From Saccharomyces paradoxus (Eukaryota > Ascomycota > Saccharomycetes > Saccharomycetales > Saccharomycetaceae): a stretch of DNA of 64,000 nt. The stretch is taken from assembly GCF_002079055.1 (NCBI RefSeq), contig NC_047496.1, positions 434,001 to 498,000 on the forward strand. Direction: 5' to 3'. The translations under genes and the position numbers were made by a program. Of the stretch, positions 9,729 through 21,896 are shown piece by piece (within the stretch, counting starts at the first letter, position 1; each line of letters begins with the position of its first letter). A model generated the notes under the pieces. It worked only from the letters and a program-made list of their open reading frames with translations. It was not told the origin of the DNA and did not search any database.

Positions 9729-11831
9729 ATGTCTGATCAAAAAGTTTTTGCCAGATATAAAGCAAATGAAATCGTCACAGATCTGCAACATTTTGGAGTA
9801 AAAAAGTTCAAATCAAATACAACAAGAAGGAAAAATGCTTTGAGAAAAATCATCGCAAATTTGGTGCTGGGAAATTATGGCGAAATGTCCCTTTTATTTT
9901 CTGAACTTTTAAAATTTTGGCAAATTGAAGACGATTTAGAAGTGAAAAGAATTTGCCATGAGTATATAAGAGTGATAGGCGCATTGAAACCCCAACAGGC
10001 CAGAGAGGCATTGCCCTTCATAATGGATGATTTCAAAAGCAGAGATGAAAGGTTACAAATGATGGCACTAAGAACTTTAGTGTTAGTTCCAGTGAGAGAG
10101 CTTTCTGATCAGGCTTTCGACTGTATCATTTCATTGGTTAATCATAAGTCTCCACCTGAAAAAGTGACGAGGACTGCAATTTACGCACTACTTGATTTGG
10201 ATGAAATAGATCATGAAAGGGTTTTGGGGTTATCAAGCATTCTACACGAGGTTATCAAATCACATTCAAGTCCTCCAGAAGTCATTGTAGCTGCATTGCA
10301 TACTTTATATTCCATTCACGAAAAAAACGCTAACATGGAACCCTTCAGAATTTCTTTGGAACTCGCCTTTAACATGCTGGAACTTTTACCTGAACTAAAT
10401 GAATGGAATAAGGCTACCGTTTTGGAAATTTTAACAACTTCGGTTGTGCCGCAACATTATTTGGATACTCATGAAATGGTTGAACTGGCTTTACCATACC
10501 TGCAACAAGTAAACACATACGTAGTGTTGAACTCTTTAAAATTCATCATGTACTTGTTGAATTATGTTGACGTCATCAAAGAAACTCTAGCCGAAAAGCT
10601 ATCTAATTCTGTAATAGCTTTACTAGATAAGCCGCCAGAATTGCAGTTTTTAGTATTGAGAAACGTTATTCTTCTTCTATTGAGCAGGGAGTCATCTCTA
10701 CTCAGGTTAGACATTTCATATTTTTTCATCGAGTACAATGATCCCATATATATCAAAGACACGAAATTAGAGTGTTTATATCTTTTAGCCAACAAAGAAA
10801 CTTTACCAAGAATTCTAGAAGAGTTGGAACAATATGCTACAGACATAGATATTCAAATGTCAAGAAAATCAGTCAGAGCTATTGGTAATCTGGCTGTTAA
10901 ACTAGATGAAGATTCTGTGCACGATTGCGTCGCTGTTCTTCTAGATTTGTTAGAATTTGGCGTTGATTATGTCGTCCAGGAAATTATCTCTGTTTTCAGA
11001 AACATCCTGAGGAAATATCCTAATAATTTTAAGGCAAATGTAACAGAATTAGTCAAACATACCGAAGTTGTACAGGAACCCGAATCAAAAAACGCTATGA
11101 TTTGGATAATTACGCAATATTCAGAGGTGATCCCAAATTACTTGGAATTATTCAAAGTTTTTTCCTCAAACATGTTTAGTGAGACGCTAGAGGTGCAATT
11201 TTCTATTCTGAACTCAGCAATAAAATTTTTCATTAGATGCCCTACAAAGGAAACTGAAGAACTTTGTATGGATTTACTGAAAGGCTGTGCTGATCACGCA
11301 AATAATCCTGATTTAAGAGATAAAACGTTTATGTATTGGAGGTTGCTGTCATTAACAAAAACGTCTCGTTTATCGAACGCCCTAACTTTTGAATCCTTAA
11401 AATCAGTACTAGATGGAGAATTGCCACTAATAGAAATGAACACAAAATTAGATCCCACTGTTTTGGAGGAACTGGAGCTGAACATTGGTACAATAGTGTC
11501 GATTTACTTAAAACCCGTTTCCCATATTTTTAGATTGAATAAAACCAAATTGTTGCCACAAAGTCCTATTCTAAATTCAAACAAGGTTCTCTTGCCGGTT
11601 GTGAGTAACTCATTCCCACCAACTGGAGCTAATAGGGACCGTCAAAATTCAGAAAGTCAGTCTTCAACGAAGTCCAGGAAAACTGCTATGATGGATGATT
11701 ATGATAGGCCCGCTGAAAAAATTAATCAGTTGAAGGGTAAACGTAAGTCTAGTTCAAACAATCCCTCAAAATTATCACGGAAACCCTCAACCCTATTAAG
11801 AAAGCTCTCCATGAAGCGGCCGTTCTCGTGA
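9729..11831 (+). CDS. APL1: Apl1, beta-adaptin subunit of the AP-2 complex
   Basis: From the ATG at 9729 the protein has 700 residues and is the beta2-type large subunit of yeast AP-2, working with Apl3, Apm4 and Aps2 in clathrin-associated endocytosis at the plasma membrane. The first roughly 590 residues form the adaptin N-terminal helical solenoid, with conserved stretches such as TRRKNALRKIIANLVLGNYG and AIYALLDLDEIDHERVLGLS. The C-terminus is a basic, Ser-rich tail without the large ear domain of animal beta-adaptins. I chose 9729 because it gives the S. cerevisiae length as I recall it. An in-frame ATG at 9648 would add 27 residues, and both ATGs have a weak -3 context. Confidence 0.92.
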   Translation: MSDQKVFARYKANEIVTDLQHFGVKKFKSNTTRRKNALRKIIANLVLGNYGEMSLLFSELLKFWQIEDDLEVKRICHEYIRVIGALKPQQAREALPFIMDDFKSRDERLQMMALRTLVLVPVRELSDQAFDCIISLVNHKSPPEKVTRTAIYALLDLDEIDHERVLGLSSILHEVIKSHSSPPEVIVAALHTLYSIHEKNANMEPFRISLELAFNMLELLPELNEWNKATVLEILTTSVVPQHYLDTHEMVELALPYLQQVNTYVVLNSLKFIMYLLNYVDVIKETLAEKLSNSVIALLDKPPELQFLVLRNVILLLLSRESSLLRLDISYFFIEYNDPIYIKDTKLECLYLLANKETLPRILEELEQYATDIDIQMSRKSVRAIGNLAVKLDEDSVHDCVAVLLDLLEFGVDYVVQEIISVFRNILRKYPNNFKANVTELVKHTEVVQEPESKNAMIWIITQYSEVIPNYLELFKVFSSNMFSETLEVQFSILNSAIKFFIRCPTKETEELCMDLLKGCADHANNPDLRDKTFMYWRLLSLTKTSRLSNALTFESLKSVLDGELPLIEMNTKLDPTVLEELELNIGTIVSIYLKPVSHIFRLNKTKLLPQSPILNSNKVLLPVVSNSFPPTGANRDRQNSESQSSTKSRKTAMMDDYDRPAEKINQLKGKRKSSSNNPSKLSRKPSTLLRKLSMKRPFS

Positions 11832-12261
11832 CTGCTAATAATACTGATTCCTGTATTTAGATATGCTTATATTTAATGAACATTTACGATGAGACAACAA
11901 ATCCTGATATAGTAGACGTATTCAAGTGATTATAAAAAAAGTTGATTATACAGCAATTCATATGTTTAAATAAAACGGTCAGCGTGTTATATATACAAAA
12001 AAGAGCGAAATAAATTTCGATAGCGCAGCTCGTTGTACATTATGTGCTTATATAATCATGGCTTGGCCACGTTTCACATACAAAGATATGTATATATATA
12101 TTCGAGACTCAATAATTCAACCCAAACAACCGTTCTTGGCCACAATGAACCTCGGGAAGCCGCTGTAACCACGCCAAAAGACATAAAACTTCGACCCTGG
12201 TCTTTGAACGGGCCAAGCCGTGAAAGTTGTTCGTGCCCCGTTTTCTCTTTTTTTCATCGTT
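11832..12261. other. Convergent intergenic region, APL1 / LSO1
   Basis: The 430-bp 3' flanks of APL1 and LSO1 contain AT-rich sequence with TATATA runs (12089-12099). A plus-strand frame at 12033-12371 runs antisense across the end of LSO1 and shows no protein-like features. I see no other gene. Confidence 0.45.
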
Positions 12262-12543
12262 TTAGTACCCTTTTCCCTTGCCACCTTTACCTAGAACCTC
12301 CTCCTCGGCGGCTAACAATTGATCTCTTTCCTTTTTGGCTCTCAACTTCTCTGTCTTTTTTTGTTCCATAATTAGCTTCTTCTGGTTGGGGGTTCTCGCA
12401 CCTTCTTCCCACTTCTGAGCCTCTTGAACTTCTAGTTGTTGTTTCTCCAACTGGTCCTTTTCGTAAGCTTGCCTACGTTTTCTTGCTCTTCCCGCTGCCA
12501 CTTTTTTAGCAGTTTCCGAGTATCTCTTCCCAGTATTATGCAT
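12262..12543 (-). CDS. LSO1: Lso1, small ribosome-associated basic protein
   Basis: The 93-residue protein is very rich in Lys, Arg, Glu and Gln, and is essentially one long charged helix (for example RRQAYEKDQLEKQQLEVQEA). Length and sequence match Lso1 of S. cerevisiae, paralogue of Lso2, the ribosome-bound factor linked to translation recovery and ribosome recycling (human CCDC124 family). LSO1 is reported to be induced by iron starvation, and Aft1-type sites lie upstream. The frame has an ATG, and its C-terminus is Gly/Lys-rich (LGKGGKGKGY). Only homology distinguishes it from a random small frame, but the match is strong. Confidence 0.9.
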   Translation of the reverse strand: MHNTGKRYSETAKKVAAGRARKRRQAYEKDQLEKQQLEVQEAQKWEEGARTPNQKKLIMEQKKTEKLRAKKERDQLLAAEEEVLGKGGKGKGY

Positions 12544-12687
12544 GTTCTCTTTTCGACTATACCTGGTGGTTTCTAAAGGTAACTGTGTGGTTGGTAAACT
12601 TCAAAAAGACGCCTAATACGATTACACATTCTCCCATTTATATATATATATATATATACGCTCACGCGTGCTGAGTGTGAAAAAGAA

Positions 12688-12762
12688 GGGTGCAATAATC
12701 TTGATCGTTCCACTTCCGTCTGTTTTGACACCAAGCTGCCATTCAATCCTTTTTTGGGTGTG
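12688..12762 (-). promoter_or_regulatory. Two Aft1/Aft2-type iron sites upstream of LSO1
   Basis: TGGGTGTG at 12755-12762 is CACACCCA on the minus strand, fitting the Aft1 consensus YRCACCCR. GGGTGCA at 12688-12694 is TGCACCC, with the core but an imperfect flank. They lie about 145 and 212 bp upstream of the LSO1 ATG, fitting iron-responsive expression. Between LSO1 and these sites is a (TA)n tract at about 12640-12658. Confidence 0.6.
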
Positions 12763-12868
12763 CCTTACCCACTTTGATACAGTAGTAAAGTGGCAAAAGG
12801 GGTGTCAAAAGAATAGAAATAGCCAGAAGAAAAGCAAGATAGCCGCCAAGACTTGCCGATGATCCAAC

Positions 12869-12896
12869 ATCGTGTTATACGATTAACCAAACGCGT
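12869..12896 (+). promoter_or_regulatory. Abf1 site and MCB box of the POL31 promoter
   Basis: ATCGTGTTATACGAT at 12869-12883 is a full Abf1 site (RTCRYN5ACG) whose arms are also a perfect inverted repeat. ACGCGT at 12891-12896 is an MCB element, the MBF site of G1/S replication genes. Both lie 100-130 bp upstream of the POL31 ATG. Another ACGCGT is at 12664-12669, nearer LSO1. Confidence 0.8.
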
Positions 12897-12998
12897 CTGA
12901 TTTATTTCAAAAGCTAAAATATGGCTATTTTTGAATTACATTACAACGAGCGAGCTATAGCTGAATCTTTTCTGCAAAAAGAGTGAAAGTGAAGGGCA

Positions 12999-14462
12999 AT
13001 GGATGCGCTGTTAACAAAGTTTAATGAGGATAGGAGTTTCCAAGATGAAAACCTATCTCAACCGCAAAAAAGGATAAGAATTGTCGATGACAATCTTTAC
13101 AACAAATCGAACCCATTCCAACTATGTTATAAAAAACGTGACTACGGTTCCCAGTACTACCACATTTATCAGTACCGCCTAAAAACTTTCAGAGAACGCG
13201 TCTTAAAGGAATGTGATAAGAGATGGGATGCAGGTTTTACCTTGAATGGCCAATTAGTCCTAAAAAAGGATAAAGTGTTAGATATTCAAGGAAACCAACC
13301 GTGTTGGTGCGTAGGATCGATATATTGTGAAATGAAATACAAACCAAACGTACTGGACGAAGTGATCAATGATGCTTATGGTGCACCAGATTTAGCTAAA
13401 AGTTATACCGATAAAGAGGGTGGTTCTGATGAAATCATGTTGGAAGATGAAAGTGGAAGAGTGCTTCTGGTGGGTGATTTTATTCGGTCTACACCCTTCA
13501 TCACGGGCGTTGTTGTGGGCATACTAGGTATGGAAGCTGAAGCCGGGACATTTCAAGTTTTGGATATATGCTATCCCACTCCCTTATTACAAAATCCTTT
13601 TCCTACACCAAGTGCTGCCTCTCAACCTAGAGGCAAAATTGCGCTTGTCTCTGGATTGAATCTCAACAATACATCGCCCGATAGGTTATTGAGATTGGAG
13701 ATTTTGAGAGGATTTTTGATGGGGAGAATCAGTGACGAAATTGACGATATTTCTAAAATTGGTAGATTACTGATATGTGGTAATTCTGTTGACTTTGACA
13801 TTAAAAGTGTGGGCAAGGACGAACTGATGACTTCTCTAACTGAATTCAGTAAATTTCTACACAATATCTTGCCATCTATATCCGTTGATATTATGCCCGG
13901 CACCAACGATCCCAGTGATAAGTCTCTACCGCAGCAGCCCTTCCACAAATCATTGTTTGACAAGTCCCTAGAATCTTACTTCAATGATTCCAATAAAGAA
14001 ATTTTGAATCTAGTGACCAACCCTTATGAATTCAGCTATAATGGTGTGGACGTTCTAGCTATTTCAGGCAAGAACATCAACGATATTTGTAAATACGTAA
14101 TACCATCAAATGATAATGCGAAAAGTGGAGAAGAAGTTGCACAAGAAGAGAGTGATGATTTTAAAGACGATATAGAGCATCGAATGGATCTTATGGAATG
14201 TACCATGAAATGGCAAAACGTCGCGCCCACCGCACCTGATACCTTATGGTGTTATCCGTATACCGATAAAGATCCGTTTGTATTGGATAAGTGGCCCCAC
14301 GTTTACGTTGTAGCCAACCAGCCATATTTCGGGACAAGATTAATGGAAATAGGTGGTAGAAACATAAAGATAATATCTGTCCCTGAATTCAGTTCAACTG
14401 GGATGATAGTATTGCTGGATTTGGAAACCTTAAAAGTAGAGACGGTCAAGATTGACATATGA
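12999..14462 (+). CDS. POL31: Pol31, second subunit of DNA polymerase delta
   Basis: The 487-residue protein is the essential B-type subunit of DNA polymerase delta, bridging catalytic Pol3 to Pol32. It is also reported as an accessory subunit of polymerase zeta. The N-terminal half contains the OB-fold region (LNGQLVLKKDKVLDIQGNQP). The centre and C-terminus form the inactivated calcineurin-like phosphoesterase domain (LLICGNSVDFDI, DIMPGTNDPSDKSLPQQPFH, VYVVANQPYFGTR), where the catalytic metal residues are degenerate as is normal for this family. Length equals the S. cerevisiae protein as I recall it. The upstream MCB box fits its peak expression at G1/S. Confidence 0.96.
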   Translation: MDALLTKFNEDRSFQDENLSQPQKRIRIVDDNLYNKSNPFQLCYKKRDYGSQYYHIYQYRLKTFRERVLKECDKRWDAGFTLNGQLVLKKDKVLDIQGNQPCWCVGSIYCEMKYKPNVLDEVINDAYGAPDLAKSYTDKEGGSDEIMLEDESGRVLLVGDFIRSTPFITGVVVGILGMEAEAGTFQVLDICYPTPLLQNPFPTPSAASQPRGKIALVSGLNLNNTSPDRLLRLEILRGFLMGRISDEIDDISKIGRLLICGNSVDFDIKSVGKDELMTSLTEFSKFLHNILPSISVDIMPGTNDPSDKSLPQQPFHKSLFDKSLESYFNDSNKEILNLVTNPYEFSYNGVDVLAISGKNINDICKYVIPSNDNAKSGEEVAQEESDDFKDDIEHRMDLMECTMKWQNVAPTAPDTLWCYPYTDKDPFVLDKWPHVYVVANQPYFGTRLMEIGGRNIKIISVPEFSSTGMIVLLDLETLKVETVKIDI

Positions 14463-14835
14463 ATAAAAGAAGGAGTACCTTCCACATAGACATGCAATTA
14501 TATATGTATATTTATATATATATTATTGACATTCATCGTTCCAGCTCAAAATGGGTTTCTTCTAACGGTTGGCAGAAAACAAAGGAGCGTCAAATCGTAT
14601 TTCTTACCCGCCGTTAAAGAAAAATTTTTCTCTTCGAAGAGGCGAAAAAGAGAAGAAGAGGAAGCACATGTCTAATGGAATAGTACTATAAAATCTAATT
14701 TACGGATTTTTTACCATTGCCTATTGCCTGTATCATTAAAGAAGTAAAGTGCAATCTGTTTACTGATCAAATTTTGTCTTCGTATTTTTGTGTCTTTTTC
14801 TGCTGCCTCACGCACCTTTTATAACACACTAAACA
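14463..14835. other. Intergenic region with the SUI2 promoter
   Basis: The 373-bp tandem spacer starts with an AT-rich POL31 3' flank (TATATA runs at 14500-14523). A Reb1 site lies at 14604-14610, then pyrimidine-rich sequence leads to the SUI2 start. No gene is visible. Confidence 0.55.
14604..14610 (+). promoter_or_regulatory. Reb1 site in the SUI2 promoter
   Basis: TTACCCG is an exact Reb1 core 226 bp upstream of the SUI2 ATG. Reb1 is a general nucleosome-clearing factor common at highly expressed translation genes. Confidence 0.65.
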
Positions 14836-15750
14836 ATGTCTACTTCCCATTGCAGATTTTATGAAAACAAATACCCAGAAATTGACGACATTGTCATGGT
14901 TAACGTCCAGCAGATCGCTGAAATGGGTGCTTATGTTAAATTGTTGGAATATGATAACATCGAAGGTATGATCCTACTGAGTGAATTGTCCCGTAGACGT
15001 ATTAGATCAATCCAAAAATTGATCCGTGTTGGTAAAAATGATGTCGCCGTCGTCCTTCGTGTTGACAAAGAAAAGGGTTATATTGATTTGTCCAAACGTC
15101 GTGTTTCTTCCGAGGACATCATTAAATGCGAAGAAAAATACCAAAAATCCAAGACTGTTCATTCCATTTTAAGATACTGCGCTGAAAAATTCCAAATTCC
15201 TTTGGAAGAACTATATAAGACCATTGCTTGGCCATTAAGTCGAAAATTTGGTCACGCTTACGAAGCTTTCAAACTATCCATTATTGACGAAACTGTCTGG
15301 GAAGGTATTGAACCGCCATCAAAAGATGTTTTAGATGAATTAAAGAACTATATCTCCAAGAGATTAACACCACAAGCTGTCAAGATTAGAGCCGATGTCG
15401 AAGTGTCTTGTTTCAGTTACGAAGGTATTGATGCCATCAAAGACGCCTTGAAATCAGCTGAAGATATGTCCACAGAACAAATGCAAGTTAAAGTTAAATT
15501 AGTCGCCGCCCCATTGTATGTTCTAACCACTCAAGCCTTAGATAAGCAAAAGGGTATTGAACAATTGGAAAGCGCCATTGAAAAAATTACTGAAGTTATT
15601 ACCAAATATGGCGGTGTTTGTAACATTACTATGCCACCAAAGGCTGTCACTGCTACTGAAGACGCAGAATTACAAGCTTTATTGGAAAGCAAAGAATTAG
15701 ATAATAGATCTGACTCTGAAGACGATGAGGATGAGTCAGACGACGAGTAA
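14836..15750 (+). CDS. SUI2: eIF2 alpha subunit
   Basis: The 304-residue protein is the alpha subunit of translation initiation factor eIF2, which with beta (Sui3) and gamma (Gcd11) delivers initiator tRNA to the 40S subunit. Residues 15 to about 90 form an S1-type OB fold. Ser52 in the run LLSELSRRRIRSI is the serine called Ser51 in mature numbering, phosphorylated by Gcn2 during amino-acid starvation. The helical domain and an alpha/beta domain follow, and the acidic tail (SEDDEDESDDE) holds CK2-type sites. The sequence appears identical to the S. cerevisiae protein as I recall it, and codon use is biased, as expected for an abundant protein. Confidence 0.98.
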   Translation: MSTSHCRFYENKYPEIDDIVMVNVQQIAEMGAYVKLLEYDNIEGMILLSELSRRRIRSIQKLIRVGKNDVAVVLRVDKEKGYIDLSKRRVSSEDIIKCEEKYQKSKTVHSILRYCAEKFQIPLEELYKTIAWPLSRKFGHAYEAFKLSIIDETVWEGIEPPSKDVLDELKNYISKRLTPQAVKIRADVEVSCFSYEGIDAIKDALKSAEDMSTEQMQVKVKLVAAPLYVLTTQALDKQKGIEQLESAIEKITEVITKYGGVCNITMPPKAVTATEDAELQALLESKELDNRSDSEDDEDESDDE

Positions 15751-16247
15751 TCATTGCCGTGCTTAATTTTTCTAGGTGTCTTCAAATGTCATTTTGTTTT
15801 AGAGAATTTTGTATAGAACAAATACGTATATCCTGCCATCTCATATTCTTTGCAATATACACCTTGTACATTTGGCTATTATAAATATTACAATCACATA
15901 TAATCATAATCTAAATATAATCTCTATTACCACGTAGTTGTCAGTAGAGTGTGCGCTGCCAGTTCCCTATAATTCATCTTTTTTCACATGAGATATTTTT
16001 TACCTCAAGAGGTAGTGATGCAGTAATAATATGAGGCTACCCCTTTCCTTCGGAAATTGCATTTGGATCATTGGGGAACACTAAGACAAGACAAAGGGGC
16101 CGTCCTCCCATATGATTTTCAACAAACAGATAATACGCGGATACGCACTGAAATATTCTCAAAGGAGAGTTTGACTGATACTTAAGCGAAGCAGTCCTGG
16201 TCAGTGGCTTAGGTGAACTCCAGTGCAAAGAATAAGGGCTTTCAAAA
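15751..16247. other. Intergenic region, SUI2 3' flank and MHO1 promoter
   Basis: The 497-bp tandem spacer has an AT-rich 3' flank (15790-15930) followed by mixed sequence. I recognise no strong regulatory motif. The minus-strand frame at 16037-16228 has no recognisable product. Confidence 0.4.
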
Positions 16248-17267
16248 ATGGCAATACGTCCAGCGACACATTCAGGCTCATGGTACTCTAATAGAACACA
16301 AGAATTATCTCAACAACTGCATACATACTTGATCAAGAGTACGGTTAAAGGCCCAATCCACAACGCCAGAATTATTATATGTCCTCATGCCGGTTATAGG
16401 TATTGTGGACCCACGATGGCCTACTCGTACGCATCATTGGACTTGAACCGTAATGTTAAAAGAATATTTATACTGGGGCCGTCGCATCACATTTATTTCA
16501 AAAATCAAATACTGATTAGTGCATTCAGTGAGCTAGAGACACCCTTGGGTAATTTGAAAGTGGATACAGACTTGTGTAAAACATTAGTAAACAAGGAGTA
16601 TCCAGAAAACGGAAAGAAGCTGTTTAGGTTAATGGATCATGATACTGATATGGCTGAACATTCCTTAGAGATGCAGCTCCCTATGTTGGTGGAAACTTTG
16701 AAATGGAGGGAAGTTTCCTTAGATACGGTGAAGGTAATTCCTATGATGGTTTCTCATAATAGTGTTAATGTTGATCGTTGCATTGGTGATGTCTTGTCGG
16801 AATACATCAAGGATCCGAACAACTTATTCATTGTAAGCAGTGATTTTTGTCATTGGGGCCGTAGATTCCAATATACTGGGTACGTCGGGAGCAAGGAAGA
16901 ATTACATGAAGCTATTCAAGAGGAAACAGAAGTGGAAATGTTAACTGCTAGGAGTAAACTTTCACATCATCAGGTTCCTATTTGGCAATCCATTGAAATA
17001 ATGGATAGATACGCGATGAAAACGCTAAGTAATACCCCAAATGCTGAAAGATACGACGCTTGGAAACAATATTTGGAAATTACCGGAAACACCATATGCG
17101 GCGAAAAGCCAATTAGTGTGATACTAAGTGCTTTATCAAAAATCCGTGGTGTCAGCGCTTCAGGCATCAAATTTCAGTGGCCCAATTATTCACAGAGTTC
17201 TCACGTGACAAGTATTGATGATAGTAGTGTCAGTTACACTTCAGGTTATGTTACTATAGAATGGTAA
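16248..17267 (+). CDS. MHO1: Mho1, Memo-family protein
   Basis: The 339-residue protein belongs to the Memo family, related by fold to non-haem iron dioxygenases. Human MEMO1 acts in cell motility, and yeast Mho1 (YJR008W) has been linked to invasive growth control and genetically to phospholipid metabolism. Conserved family motifs are present: TRPATHSGSWY-like start (residues 3-13), CPHAGYRYCGP (about 46-56), LGPSHH (about 75-80), DHDTDMAEHSLEMQLP and SSDFCHWGRRF, which carry the His, Asp and Cys residues lining the metal-site pocket. It is one residue longer than the S. cerevisiae form as I recall it, because the C-terminus reads on to TIEW. The exact activity is unresolved. Confidence 0.92.
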   Translation: MAIRPATHSGSWYSNRTQELSQQLHTYLIKSTVKGPIHNARIIICPHAGYRYCGPTMAYSYASLDLNRNVKRIFILGPSHHIYFKNQILISAFSELETPLGNLKVDTDLCKTLVNKEYPENGKKLFRLMDHDTDMAEHSLEMQLPMLVETLKWREVSLDTVKVIPMMVSHNSVNVDRCIGDVLSEYIKDPNNLFIVSSDFCHWGRRFQYTGYVGSKEELHEAIQEETEVEMLTARSKLSHHQVPIWQSIEIMDRYAMKTLSNTPNAERYDAWKQYLEITGNTICGEKPISVILSALSKIRGVSASGIKFQWPNYSQSSHVTSIDDSSVSYTSGYVTIEW

Positions 17268-17469
17268 TCATGCTCTCTCTGACTGTATATGGTTCTAGGT
17301 ACTTCAGTATTTTAGGGAAAAATAAAACTTTAAAAAAAATCGAATCCCTGAGGAATCTTTAATACATTTTCAATCTATTTAAGTTTTATAAACGTGTATA
17401 TGAGATGTCATGAGCATGAATTTATTGATAATAAAAACTAAATCATTAAAGTAACCTAAAAAGTTAAAT

Positions 17470-18495
<1,026 letters not shown>

Positions 18496-18595
18496 TTAAT
18501 TTGAAACTAAGTTCTTGGTTTTTTTAATATATTAACAAATAATATAAAACTGAATAGACAAACACAAGAAAGAACTTACTTGGACAAGCGTAACC

Positions 18596-18604
18596 TTTAT
18601 ATAT
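18596..18604 (-). promoter_or_regulatory. TDH2 TATA box
   Basis: The minus strand reads ATATATAAA, about 130 bp upstream of the TDH2 ATG. A strong TATA box at this distance is typical of glycolytic genes. Confidence 0.7.
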
Positions 18605-18865
18605 CCTTTCCAAGCTCATAAAAAAATTAATAGGTCCACGGTCACTGGGTACTATCAAAACACATATTAGCATACGTACGTGTTAGTAGGTACGGCCCGC
18701 AAGGTCTTTGAGACAGCCATGACATGATCGGGCTGAATAGTTCACTTCAGTTGTCACCACCAGTTTTGGTCCCTAACACATCAGTCGAGTTCCACTAGGC
18801 TTTGTAAGCTGTAGCTGCGCAGCAACAACTGTGCAAAACGCGCGACTTCCTGTAAATGCCGCAGA

Positions 18866-18980
18866 TCACGTGGTAAAGAAAAGAAGCAACAGACCGACTC
18901 CCCTCCGTTGTTTCTTTTCATTATTTCTGGATGCTCTTCACATCGTAGAGTATGACATATTTCCCGAATTAGTGGAAGCC
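18866..18980 (-). promoter_or_regulatory. Upstream activating region of TDH2: E-box and Gcr1-type site
   Basis: TCACGTG at 18866-18872 is an E-box of the kind bound by Tye7 (a glycolytic activator) or Cbf1. GTGGAAGCC at 18972-18980 is GGCTTCCAC on the minus strand, an exact fit to the Gcr1 consensus RGCTTCCWC. They lie about 400 and 505 bp upstream of TDH2, where glycolytic UAS elements normally sit. I did not find a convincing Rap1 site beside them. Confidence 0.6.
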
Positions 18981-19686
18981 CAAAACAACATTACCCTGGA
19001 AAAGTTTATTGACGTATATTAGCTTCGATTGTTTTACTTTTTTCGTGAGCTTTAGCCGCGCAGGGAAGGTCGTAAATATCGAAAGGACAACCAAAAAATA
19101 CGTAAAATGTGTTGAGAAATTATCTTTCTCTTTTCTTTCAGATAGTACTTTTACCAAAGGGTAATGTCACATCATCTTTTATTGGAAAAAATCAGCAAAC
19201 TATCTGTGAGTGTAAAAATATATCAGCTAATATTGGTTCTTCGATATCAGCTTTATCTTAAGCCCTATCATCTTACAGTAGTAAAATAATAAAGTGATGA
19301 AAATAGTGTGTGTAACTAATCCGCGTAAGATTTTTAAACTATGACTCGATCTTGGAACTCGAAAGGAAGCTCAGAATGATCATCAAGAGGGTAGTCTAAG
19401 GTAGAATAATATATCAAGTATCAGCCTCTTCCCTTTATATAAATCATGAAAGAGAGAGGGCTTAAAAGAAAAGTGGATATCAATTACACTTAATTTACTA
19501 TTGTGTCTAAACTCTAACTTCACCCATATATACGTAGTGGTTCGAGTTGCAGGAACTTCGCAGACAGGTCACCACTTGGTGCGATGCTAACGAACTACCG
19601 TTACACTACATACAAATGTACAGGTATTGGTGCGGATGTGACACTTGAACCGTTACCCCAATATATATCCGAAGGGCTCTTCAAAA

Positions 19687-19835
19687 AAACTGCGGATCAC
19701 GTGACCAGAAAAGTCACGTGTAATTTTGTAACTCACTTTTCGCTAGAATGCGGTTCCCATTGTGCTCACTGCACTCAACACTACAAGCATTACCAACCTA
19801 TAAAGGAAATCAGCGTATAGACAAAGCCACAGTTT
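19687..19835. promoter_or_regulatory. MET3 sulfur-response elements (Cbf1 and Met31/32 sites)
   Basis: Two TCACGTG boxes at 19697-19703 and 19714-19720 recruit Cbf1-Met4-Met28. AAACTGCGG at 19687-19695 is a one-mismatch Met31/32 site, and CCACAGTTT at 19827-19835 is a perfect one (AAACTGTGG, minus strand). Together they match the classical MET3 upstream region that mediates repression by methionine. Confidence 0.9.
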
Positions 19836-19929
19836 TACAAATTTAGTTACTTATGGAGTTAGTTACCAATGAGAAATAGAGGCTTAATGGCAGTATGACC
19901 TTATTTCTCGAGAAATATGAATACGAATT

Positions 19930-19945
19930 TATATATATATATAAA
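19930..19945 (+). promoter_or_regulatory. MET3 TATA box
   Basis: A TATATATA run ending in ATATAAA lies about 135 bp upstream of the MET3 ATG and is the probable TATA element of this strongly regulated gene. Confidence 0.65.
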
Positions 19946-20064
19946 CTATGATCCGTCCTTAACTTGTAGTTCTCCAGATTGGGGTTCTCTTTGTCGTAAC
20001 AGTTGTTATATCGTTTCTTAGCAGTTAAGAAGTAACGAAGAAAGTATAATAACAACAAGAATAA

Positions 20065-21612
<1,548 letters not shown>

Positions 21613-21896
21613 TCATCATGAGATGCTCCCATTTTAAAGAGAGGGCAAAACCCACGATCGATCGCGCAAAATAGATAGATTGCAGATAAAATTTGTATGT
21701 ACATTTATTAATATATATAATATATCAAAAGAAAAAAAATCCAAAAAAAATTACACACTCCTTTTCAGTTATCAATCACAAAACCTAGAGATAGCGATGG
21801 AATATCTTCAATAAAACTCCCTTCCATTGTTGGGAGCTTACTATTGGAACTACTAGAAGACACCTAAAAAAAGATAATTTTTGGACGCAATCGCGA

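Larger units (their letters stand above)
12544..12998. other. Divergent LSO1 / POL31 intergenic region
   Basis: This 455-bp bidirectional promoter contains a (TA)n tract (about 12640-12658), the Aft1-type sites for LSO1, and the Abf1 and MCB sites for POL31. I see no coding sequence in it. Confidence 0.6.

Noticed and set aside
18966-18980. AATTAGTGGAAGC resembles a stretch of Ty1 delta LTR
   Set aside because: The match ends after about 13 bases with no flanking LTR similarity, and the core is better explained as a Gcr1 site for TDH2.
19530-19620. tRNA-like sequence: GGTTCGAGTT (B-box-like) at about 19539 and, on the other strand, TAGTGTAACGG (tRNA-Glu-like A box) near 19610
   Set aside because: The two box-like elements lie on opposite strands, and I could not fold a cloverleaf or find an anticodon stem on either strand.
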